In this document: one piece after another, positions 15,854 to 21,004 of the stretch
Numbering within the stretch: the first letter of the stretch is position 1
Layout: each line of letters begins with the position of its first letter
Assembly: GCA_038251885.1 (NCBI GenBank)
Contig: JBBSAX010000073.1
Location: 1 to 21,004 of the forward strand
Length of the DNA stretch: 21,004 nt
Reading direction: 5' to 3'
Source: JAHCHG01 sp038251885
GTDB lineage: Bacteria > Acidobacteriota > Blastocatellia > Pyrinomonadales > Pyrinomonadaceae
Notes under the pieces: generated by a model
Told to the model about the DNA's origin: nothing
The model's database searches: none
Seen by the model: only the letters and a program-made list of their open reading frames with translations
Made by a program: the position numbers and the translations under genes

Positions 15854-16669
15854 CTATCTTTTCGATGAAAAATCAATATTTCTCAATCGTCGGTTCACTT
15901 CGCGTTCGGCTTTTTCAAAATTCGGCAAGTCTTGGATTTGCTCTTTCAATGAACTCTGCCAACGTCCTTTGTAACTCGGCATCCGTTCCGCTAATTTCTT
16001 CAGAAAATCAGCCGGATTTAAGTTTTTGGCGGCACATTTACCCGCAAATTCAGGCAAATAATACTCGACTTCCATTTGATGTTCTTCGAGCAAATACCAA
16101 ATATCGTAAAAATCTCTGGCTTGCATCCGCTGCATTACCGAACGCATTTTCTCAACCAAGACTTCTTCCAAGCGATAACATAGAAGCTGATGTTCCTCAA
16201 TATCCGAATAAGCGATGAAAGCGGGTTTCAACACGGGAGCGAATTCGAGTTTTTCGCTTTTTGATATGTCAACTTTGACTCGTTTATTGCCGCCCATTCC
16301 TCCAAGCGGTCCCGTATAGCTGATATAAAAATTAATGCCGCCGTCTTCGTGTTCGTTGTTGTTAATTATTTCGAGTGGAACATTGGCTTCCTCTTTGATG
16401 TATTCAAATATTTCGCCAAACCACTCGAATATCTGCTCATTGTTTATCGAAGTATCAATAAGCGTGAAATCGAGGTCTTCGGAAAAACGGTAATTTTCAA
16501 AATAGATTTTCTTCAAAACCGTGCCGCCTTTGAAAACTAGAATTTTTGCCAATGGCGAGTGTTCGGCGATGCCCTTTAAAATCCACGACAGAATGTAGTC
16601 CTTTTCTATCTGCTGGTCACGGACACCCACTTCACTTGCTTTTTGTTGTATTTCCTTTGGTCTGATCAT
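15854..16669 (-). CDS. AbiEii-family nucleotidyltransferase toxin (cassette 2)
   Basis: A 271-aa AbiEii/AbiGii nucleotidyltransferase. The sequence KILVFKGGTVLKKIYF places GGT at 48-50, and RFSEDLDFTLID holds the acidic pair D65 and D67. A later ARDFYDIWYLLEEH segment corresponds to the conserved RDxYDxxxLL part of the family. All catalytic positions are present. The KGGTxLxKxY...RxSxDLDF form is the most widespread subfamily, unlike the HGGT...SVDIDLTY form of cassette 1. The ATG overlaps the antitoxin stop as ATGA (16666-16669). The 155 bp between this gene and the start of cassette 1 contain no gene and no clear hairpin terminator, so read-through into cassette 1 is possible. Confidence 0.92.
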   Translation of the reverse strand: MIRPKEIQQKASEVGVRDQQIEKDYILSWILKGIAEHSPLAKILVFKGGTVLKKIYFENYRFSEDLDFTLIDTSINNEQIFEWFGEIFEYIKEEANVPLEIINNNEHEDGGINFYISYTGPLGGMGGNKRVKVDISKSEKLEFAPVLKPAFIAYSDIEEHQLLCYRLEEVLVEKMRSVMQRMQARDFYDIWYLLEEHQMEVEYYLPEFAGKCAAKNLNPADFLKKLAERMPSYKGRWQSSLKEQIQDLPNFEKAEREVNRRLRNIDFSSKR

Positions 16670-17487
16670 GTATAAATCGCGGATTTAATCGTTTCCGTCT
16701 CCAAATTTTGCTGAATGTTCCAGCGGCTGATCCTTTTTCCGTTTTTCGGTAATTCGGTATCCAAAACGGCGTAGGAGGAAGTTTTCATTTTTTGCAGTTC
16801 GCCCGTGATTTCTCTGCCCAGCCCAAGCGTTTCAAGGAGAAATCCCAACCGTTTGATAACTGCCTGAGAGTCGAATTTTACTGCATAATCAAGCAGTTGC
16901 TGCCAGTTGATTTTATCCTTTGCAATATAAATCGCCTTCGCTGTTTCAACTGTTCCGCCGGCATATTCGGGCTTGAAGAGGCAATCAATAAAAGTTTTTT
17001 CTAAATCGGAACAGGATACTTTGTTAAAACTGTCCGTCCAAATTTTTTTCGCCCCGAAAAAATGCTTCTCGTTGTGATAAATAAACTGAAAAGGCACATC
17101 CTTAATTTTAATTTCTGAAGGGCGGATCTGTTTTGCAACCACAATTTGTTCTTTTAAGGATGGTTGCGTGATCAGCCCGTGAATTTGCAGGGCGGAATAA
17201 TAACCGATGTAATGATTAACACCAAAAACTAAAAATTCGGCGATTGAATGCCAATTCGGGACGAAGATTTCTGCATCTTGTTCATATGGAATAATATAAA
17301 AAAGACCGTCCTTTAATCTCATCAAAAGTCCGCGCTTTGTCATATCACTAAGCAGTTTCCGAACCGCCGTTCCATTTGAGTCCGGCAACGCCTGAGAAGC
17401 CTCCGCGAAACTAAAACAAGATTTATTCCTTTCATTAAAATAGGCGAGAAGCCCGGCGGATTGAGTTGAAATAGATTTATGTCTCAT
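16666..17487 (-). CDS. AbiEi-like winged-helix antitoxin / regulator (cassette 2)
   Basis: A 273-aa protein. Its N-terminal winged-helix domain (about 8-65) contains STQSAGLLAYFNERNK, a recognition-helix-like GTAVRKLLSDMTKRGLL and a wing with LKDGLFYIIPYE. A longer domain typical of AbiEi-like antitoxins follows (FGVNHYIGYYSALQIHGL, then LEKTFIDCLFKPEYAGG). I chose the ATG at 17487; the frame stays open to 17526, but the extra residues lie inside a perfect inverted repeat that is better explained as an operator. The protein should repress its own operon and counteract the downstream toxin. There is no strong ribosome site before the ATG. It differs from the cassette 1 antitoxin in both its DNA-binding half and its C-terminal half. 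Confidence 0.85.
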   Translation of the reverse strand: MRHKSISTQSAGLLAYFNERNKSCFSFAEASQALPDSNGTAVRKLLSDMTKRGLLMRLKDGLFYIIPYEQDAEIFVPNWHSIAEFLVFGVNHYIGYYSALQIHGLITQPSLKEQIVVAKQIRPSEIKIKDVPFQFIYHNEKHFFGAKKIWTDSFNKVSCSDLEKTFIDCLFKPEYAGGTVETAKAIYIAKDKINWQQLLDYAVKFDSQAVIKRLGFLLETLGLGREITGELQKMKTSSYAVLDTELPKNGKRISRWNIQQNLETETIKSAIYT

Positions 17488-17494
17488 AGTAATA

Positions 17495-17515
17495 ATGTGA
17501 GTTCTCAACTCACAT
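17495..17515. promoter_or_regulatory. Perfect inverted-repeat operator upstream of AbiE cassette 2
   Basis: Arms of 9 bp (ATGTGAGTT and AACTCACAT) flank CTC, with no mismatch, 8 bp before the antitoxin ATG. A TATCAT -10-like hexamer lies just upstream on the minus strand. The position and symmetry are those expected for a dimeric AbiEi-type autorepressor. It is unrelated in sequence to the palindrome of cassette 1. Confidence 0.6.
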
Positions 17516-17601
17516 ATATGATACAAAACATAAATCTATTTGTATAGTAGTTGGGTCCATATTTTCTTTAACGACGACTCAGACACCGGATTGATTAAAG
17601 G

Positions 17602-17660
17602 TTGGTGCAAAAATAGTCCACTTGGTGCAAAAATAGTCCACTGGTGCAAAAATAGTCCAC
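17602..17660. repeat. Three tandem copies of a 19-bp direct repeat
   Basis: TGGTGCAAAAATAGTCCAC occurs at 17603-17621, 17623-17641 and 17642-17660 with no mismatches; the spacing is 20 then 19 bp. It resembles replication iterons. It also resembles the multiple internal repeats found at ends of IS21-family elements, whose ends carry GGTGCA-type motifs; no istA/istB gene is in the window. The array is too short and lacks spacers for a CRISPR. Confidence 0.85.
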
Positions 17661-17867
17661 CTTCAAATTATTCTGTCCCGTGCGACATTAGCCGACGCGG
17701 AAAAAATACCCCTCAAATAATACCCGAAAAAAGTTTGGCGTGACCGTTTCACGCACCCAAAGCGGCGCGGAAAGACGGTTTTTGGCGCGTAAATTCCAAA
17801 CTTGATTGAAATAAACCATCGGTAATTTTTACCAAAAACAAAAAATAAGCCTGAACTCCAAAAAATC

Positions 17868-17877
17868 AGCGGTAAGC
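17868..17877 (+). repeat. Decamer AGCGGTNRGC, copy 1
   Basis: AGCGGTAAGC after an A-rich run, 39 bp before the small membrane-protein gene. One of four copies seen only in the ssb region. Confidence 0.5.
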
Positions 17878-17916
17878 AAAGGTGTGAGAAAAATATTTTT
17901 TCGTAAATAAAAACCA

Positions 17917-18204
17917 ATGAAAAACAATTACCGAAATCTTGAAATTACAAGCGATGACTTTAACTCGTTACTTTCGTGGAAAGTATTTTGGAAAATGATC
18001 CGACACAGAGGACTGTTTGTTCTCTGTCTAAAAGCCATTTTCTTTGCCGGCGTTTTTACGGCTTTGATTTTTTCGGGCATTTTGCCGGCAACTTGTTCAA
18101 GTCAAAAGGAAAAAATAAAAAGCGGTGAGCAACCCGCGAGCCGAAAGGCTAAAAACAATTCAAACATCAAGCGGGAACAAACAAAAATTGATTCCGCTAA
18201 ATAA
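17917..18204 (+). CDS. Small single-pass membrane protein, unrecognised
   Basis: A 95-aa protein with a basic, mostly polar N-terminus. One hydrophobic segment spans about residues 33-56 (GLFVLCLKAIFFAGVFTALIF), and the tail is rich in Lys, Ser and Asn (about 62-95). A cysteine after the hydrophobic segment (PATC) does not fit a lipobox. No family is recognised and no good ribosome site precedes the ATG. It ends 28 bp before ssb, in the same direction. Its last third (from about 18115) is alignable at DNA level with the non-coding leader of the second ssb, where this frame is not kept, so part of the apparent coding region may instead be a conserved leader element. I regard it as a probable but not certain gene. 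Confidence 0.5.
   Translation: MKNNYRNLEITSDDFNSLLSWKVFWKMIRHRGLFVLCLKAIFFAGVFTALIFSGILPATCSSQKEKIKSGEQPASRKAKNNSNIKREQTKIDSAK
18121..18130 (+). repeat. Decamer AGCGGTNRGC, copy 2
   Basis: AGCGGTGAGC, preceded by an A run, 103 bp before the ssb start and inside the 3' part of the small membrane-protein frame. Confidence 0.5.
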
Positions 18205-18232
18205 AACAAAAAATAAGGAGAGATAAAAAATT

Positions 18233-18667
18233 ATGTCAGCAAATGTATCAATTTTAGGCAATTTAGGACGTGCGCCGGAGACGCGCTTTACACCGGACGG
18301 AACTTTTGTCGCCAACTTTTCAATCGCCTCGAACAGCGTTCGCAATTCGCCGCAGGGCAAAATCGAAAAAACCGATTGGTTTCGCATTACAGCTTTCGGA
18401 AATCAAGCCAGAACGCTCGCCAAATACGCGAAAAAAGGAACTCGAATGCTCGTGCAAGGCAAATTGACTTGTGAGCCGTGGACAAACCGCGAAGGCGTTC
18501 CGCAAGTCAGTGCCGACGTGCTGCTGCAAGATTTTCAATTTGCGGGCGGAGGCGAAAAAGAAGAAACAATCGGCGGCACAACAGCCGATGAAACAATCGA
18601 ACATTCTGTCGAAACCGAAATCGCTTCGGACGTTCAAGAAATTTCCAATCAAAAACTAAGTTACTAA
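18233..18667 (+). CDS. ssb: Single-stranded DNA-binding protein
   Basis: A 144-aa bacterial SSB. The OB-fold (residues 1-105) is clear: VSILGNLGRAPETRFTPDG, FVANFSIASN, KTDWFRITAFGNQARTLAKY, KKGTRMLVQGKLTCEPW and VSADVLLQDFQF. It should coat single-stranded DNA as a tetramer during replication, recombination or transfer. The C-terminal tail (106-144) is short and acidic, but the protein ends in NQKLSY. The DDDIPF-like tip that recruits repair and replication partners is absent, which suggests an accessory SSB rather than the main chromosomal one. AAGGAG lies 12 nt before the ATG. A second ssb begins 2.1 kb downstream and is about 70% identical over its visible part (44 of 64 residues). Confidence 0.95.
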   Translation: MSANVSILGNLGRAPETRFTPDGTFVANFSIASNSVRNSPQGKIEKTDWFRITAFGNQARTLAKYAKKGTRMLVQGKLTCEPWTNREGVPQVSADVLLQDFQFAGGGEKEETIGGTTADETIEHSVETEIASDVQEISNQKLSY

Positions 18668-18813
18668 CCAATTTTCCTGCCAATAACCCTGCCTGACAAC
18701 TGCTATTCGCTGACTTCACGCGGGTAGCGGTTTCCTATCAACGCCCTCAAACACCAACTTGAAAGGGATTTTCGAGCCTGCCAAAAAGTGCTTTAACTAA
18801 ATTTTAGGCAAGT

Positions 18814-18862
18814 GGCGAATGTCGCCTATAAACAAAGGCATTTGCTCCGACCGACAGGTTGG
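18814..18862 (+). promoter_or_regulatory. Two short hairpins in the leader of the 570-aa protein gene
   Basis: The first hairpin is GGCGA-ATG-TCGCC (18814-18826), perfect. The second is CCGACC-GACA-GGTTGG (18847-18862), with one G-T pair, ending 3 nt before the AAGAGG ribosome site of the next gene. Neither is followed by a T tract, so they are not standard terminators. A role in translation control or mRNA processing is possible. The rest of the 212-bp gap shows nothing recognisable. Confidence 0.4.
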
Positions 18863-18879
18863 TTTAAGAGGTAAATAAA

Positions 18880-20592
18880 ATGGCAGGACAATTCAATTTA
18901 AACATTAATCAATTACAGCAATTCGCTCCCCACAGCCCGATTTTGGCTTTCCGTCCGACGGATTCAGGTTCACCGCAACAAGACTGGTGCAAGCATCTCG
19001 CAAAAAATCAGCTTCGCCGACGCGAACTGGAAGAATTCGCAGTTCTCGGCGAAACGGTGGTCAGAATCGCGGACGGTATCGAACCCGCGCCGCTCGATAA
19101 AGTCAAAATTTTATCAATCGAATATGCGATTAAAACTCTGCAAGACGAAACGGATGCGTGCGAATTTATCCGCTCGGTCAAAGCGATTTGCAGTCCCGAT
19201 GCTACAACTTACGAACTCGAACAAATCGCTGCCTATTATTACGGCGAAATCCGTCGTCGCGGCACTTCAGAGGTTTTAATGGAAATGGGACTTTTGGGAA
19301 TGCAGATGGCAGCAGTTACGGCGACCATCGAAGACCGCGAAATTGATTTCTGCGAAACCGAAATTCCCGAACAAAAACTCTCCGTTGCCGATCAGCGCAG
19401 AGTTAGTCTGGCACAGAAAAACAGAACTCCTATTCCCGCCGCGACACCGAATTTTGACGAAGAATTTGCGTATATCCTGAGCCGCGTCAGAGATTCCAAA
19501 ATAACTCATTCAAGATACGATGAATTCGCCAATTTTTATCTATCGGACGAAGGAAAATCACTCGAAGAACTAGACGCGGATTACGTTTCGTTTGAAAAAC
19601 TCGAACAATACGACGAGAACGGCGTTTTAGGCTTTTCGATGAGCGACGGACAGCATTCGGTTGTTGTTTATGAGTTCGACGCGGAAGTTGACGCTTCGTA
19701 TTTACCCATTCACGCGGCACACTTAGCAAAAGAAATAAAACTCATCTTTGTCGGTCATCGAATCGGCGGTAAATCCGCTCAGAAAGCGCGACATTTCACG
19801 CTTGCCCAAAGCATTTTGCAACGTGAATTAAAAGAAATGCGAAACGGCGTTCTGGCACTATTTTCAACGCCGATGCCTTCCGCCCAAAAATTCTCTGAAC
19901 TTCCCTTTTCGGACGCGGAATTTAACGATTGGCTGACGGCAAAACTCGATGAACTTTACCCGCAACGAGTTTTACGAAGCGTTCGCCGTTTTATCACCAA
20001 CAAAGCTGGAAAATTGGTCGATTATCTTGGCACTCAAGAAGTTAATCCCGACTTTGAAGAAATGCAGTATGTCGCTAATGTTTGTCAGATTCTATGGACG
20101 AATTTGAAGACTGATTTTCACTTCCGCTCGCTGAGGCGCGAAGCCTATCAAAATCTGCATCTCGGCATTCGGAAAACAACCGACACGGCTGACCTTATGA
20201 AACTTAAAAAACAAGCCTACGATGAGTTCAAAGAGCAGAAAAAAATCACGCTCAAAGAGTTCACGGCTCTCAACACGGCGGCAAAATCACAGGAAGTCAG
20301 ACTTGCGGGCATTCAATCAATCACAACGAAAAAGACGTTGAGCGACATCGGTTGCGCTTCTTCAAATCGTTTGCGTTTTCTCAAGTTTTTTCTCTATAAC
20401 GACGAATCAATTCAAGTCTTAACCCGTCAGGAAAAACAGCGTTTGTGGGGTGCGATCAGGCTTCGTGAAACAGAACTTCAAACTGCCGCAGTTGTTGGCG
20501 TGAAACCGATCACAAAAACAGTTCAGCCGCCGATTTTCCGTCAGCCGAACGCACAAAAGCAAGTCATTCGTGTTACGCCGCGATCCGTTTAA
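18880..20592 (+). CDS. Unrecognised 570-aa protein between two ssb genes
   Basis: I do not recognise a family. The protein is soluble, with no signal peptide or membrane segment. The N-terminal ~190 residues look helical and charged (QQDWCKHLAKNQLRRRELEEFAVL is a typical stretch). A middle part (about 190-300) has beta-like segments (HSVVVYEFDAEVD, KLIFVGHRIGG). The C-terminal part (about 300-540) is again helical, with many Lys/Arg residues (RVLRSVRRFITNKAGK, LRRE, KKQAYDEFKEQKK). The tail is Pro/Gln-rich and ends RVTPRSV. No Walker, HUH, nuclease or polymerase motif is visible. The ATG has AAGAGG 8 nt upstream. Codon use matches its neighbours. Its place between two ssb genes suggests a role with single-stranded DNA, such as replication, recombination or transfer of a mobile element; that is context-based inference. 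Confidence 0.88.
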   Translation: MAGQFNLNINQLQQFAPHSPILAFRPTDSGSPQQDWCKHLAKNQLRRRELEEFAVLGETVVRIADGIEPAPLDKVKILSIEYAIKTLQDETDACEFIRSVKAICSPDATTYELEQIAAYYYGEIRRRGTSEVLMEMGLLGMQMAAVTATIEDREIDFCETEIPEQKLSVADQRRVSLAQKNRTPIPAATPNFDEEFAYILSRVRDSKITHSRYDEFANFYLSDEGKSLEELDADYVSFEKLEQYDENGVLGFSMSDGQHSVVVYEFDAEVDASYLPIHAAHLAKEIKLIFVGHRIGGKSAQKARHFTLAQSILQRELKEMRNGVLALFSTPMPSAQKFSELPFSDAEFNDWLTAKLDELYPQRVLRSVRRFITNKAGKLVDYLGTQEVNPDFEEMQYVANVCQILWTNLKTDFHFRSLRREAYQNLHLGIRKTTDTADLMKLKKQAYDEFKEQKKITLKEFTALNTAAKSQEVRLAGIQSITTKKTLSDIGCASSNRLRFLKFFLYNDESIQVLTRQEKQRLWGAIRLRETELQTAAVVGVKPITKTVQPPIFRQPNAQKQVIRVTPRSV

Positions 20593-20617
20593 TTCAAGCG
20601 AAAAAAAACCAAAAAAG

Positions 20618-20627
20618 AGCGGTTAGC
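20618..20627 (+). repeat. Decamer AGCGGTNRGC, copy 3
   Basis: AGCGGTTAGC after an A-rich run, 26 bp past the stop of the 570-aa protein gene. Confidence 0.5.
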
Positions 20628-20629
20628 AG

Positions 20630-20667
20630 GAAGTGAAAGGCGAGACAGGAAAATCGCTTTTCACTTC
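20630..20667. repeat. Long imperfect inverted repeat downstream of the 570-aa protein gene
   Basis: Arms of 14 bp (GAAGTGAAAGGCGA and TCGCTTTTCACTTC) with one G-T pair enclose a 10-nt loop, giving a very stable hairpin 38 bp after the stop. On the plus strand an A-rich rather than a T-rich run follows, so it is not a textbook terminator; it might protect the 3' end, attenuate ssb2 expression or act as a protein-binding or processing site. Confidence 0.6.
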
Positions 20668-20685
20668 GCTTCGTTTGAAAAAAAA

Positions 20686-20695
20686 AGCGGTTGGC
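20686..20695 (+). repeat. Decamer AGCGGTNRGC, copy 4
   Basis: AGCGGTTGGC after a run of A, in the leader of the second ssb; it aligns with copy 2 in the leader of the first ssb. Confidence 0.5.
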
Positions 20696-20810
20696 GAAGA
20701 TTCGAGCCAATGAGGAAATCTCGGCTAAACAAACACAAAACAAAGGCAGAAACACGAACAAGTTGATTCTGCTAAAAATCAAAAAATAAACTACAGGAGC
20801 TTAAAAAATT

Positions 20811-21004
20811 ATGTCAACACAAGTAACGATTCTTGGAAACACCGGGCGCGATGTCGAATTGCGCTACACGCCGCAAGGCACAGCCGTCGCAAACTTTTCG
20901 GTTGCGTCGAATACCGTTCGCAACACGCCGCAAGGTCAGAAGAAAAAGACTGATTGGTTCAACATTACCGCTTGGGGCAAACAAGCCGAAACATTGGCGA
21001 AATA
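20811..21004 (+). CDS. ssb: Second single-stranded DNA-binding protein (cut by window edge)
   Basis: The first 64 codons of an SSB: MSTQVTILGNTGRDVELRYT, then GTAVANFSVASNTVRN, KKTDWFNITAWGKQAETLAK. The OB-fold start is unmistakable and 44 of 64 residues match the ssb at 18233. AGGAG lies 11 nt before the ATG. The last ~100 bp before the start are alignable with the leader of the first ssb, including a TTGATTC-x-GCTAAA block and the AAAAAATTATGTCA around the start. The C-terminal tail, which would show whether this copy keeps the partner-binding tip, lies beyond the window. Confidence 0.93.
   Translation, partial: MSTQVTILGNTGRDVELRYTPQGTAVANFSVASNTVRNTPQGQKKKTDWFNITAWGKQAETLAK

Larger units (their letters stand above)
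17488..17916. other. 429-bp intergenic region between AbiE cassette 2 and ssb module
   Basis: No convincing gene is present on either strand. It holds the cassette 2 operator, three tandem 19-bp repeats (17602-17660), a short inverted repeat GCGTGA/TCACGC (17738-17754) and the first copy of the AGCGGTNRGC decamer. Genes diverge from this region in both directions, so it also marks the boundary between the defence cluster and the ssb module. Confidence 0.6.

Noticed and set aside
17602..17660. CRISPR array
   Set aside because: Repeats are 19 bp and directly adjacent, with no spacers and no cas genes nearby.
17540..17743. Plus-strand open frame of 67 codons with repeated WCKNSP peptides
   Set aside because: It is only the translation of the tandem 19-bp repeats; the second spacing is 19 bp, no ribosome site precedes it and it overlaps the operator side of the intergenic region.
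17663..17917. Minus-strand open frame of 84 codons
   Set aside because: Phe/Ile-rich sequence from A-rich opposite-strand DNA, no ribosome site and no recognisable domain.
20593..20763. 57 further open codons in phase after the stop of the 570-aa protein, Lys/Arg-rich
   Set aside because: Purine-rich DNA with few T bases stays open by chance; it contains the long hairpin and decamers, and no readthrough or frameshift signal is seen.

Overview
The window looks like an accessory, defence-rich stretch of a bacterial chromosome or large mobile element. Base composition is moderately AT-rich. Most genes have recognisable Shine-Dalgarno sites (AAGGA, GGAG, GGAGG), which argues against Bacteroidota. 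A locus with a sigma-70-like factor, a zinc-finger anti-sigma factor, an S9 peptidase and an exported TPR-CHAT protein is a style I associate with Acidobacteriota (Blastocatellia/Pyrinomonadales-like). That placement is inference only; there is no rRNA or other phylogenetic marker here.

Left part (37-1920, minus strand): three overlapping genes for an ECF sigma factor, an unrecognised 195-aa protein and an ImmA/IrrE-type zinc peptidase. Divergent from them (2111-6300, plus) is a complete type III restriction-modification pair, Mod and Res, separated by 2 nt.

Centre (6312-12752, minus): a tight five-gene operon. In transcription order it encodes a sigma-70-like factor, a zf-HC2 transmembrane anti-sigma factor with a fibronectin-like outer domain, an exported S9 prolyl-oligopeptidase-like peptidase, a 77-aa exported four-cysteine peptide, and an exported TPR-CHAT (caspase-like) protease with an intact His/Cys dyad. 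All gaps are 15 nt or less. This is the best candidate for an undescribed system: a sigma/anti-sigma switch joined to two exported proteases and a possible small substrate or signal. Divergent from it (13048-14016, plus) is a sensor-less AAA+/Fis regulator of the sigma-54 activator type.

Right-centre (14030-17487, minus): two tandem but clearly different AbiEi/AbiEii type IV toxin-antitoxin cassettes. Each has a palindrome at the start of its antitoxin gene, as expected for autoregulation. A 429-bp non-coding stretch follows, carrying three near-perfect tandem copies of a 19-bp sequence (iteron-like, or the relic of an IS21-type end).

Right part (17917-21004, plus): a small membrane protein, a single-strand DNA-binding protein (ssb), an unrecognised 570-aa protein, and a second ssb cut off by the window edge. 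The two ssb leaders are alignable, and a decamer AGCGGTNRGC recurs four times in this region only. This looks like a duplicated ssb module of a plasmid, integrative element or island, but no replication, integrase or transfer gene is visible.

No tRNA, rRNA, CRISPR array or intact insertion sequence was seen.
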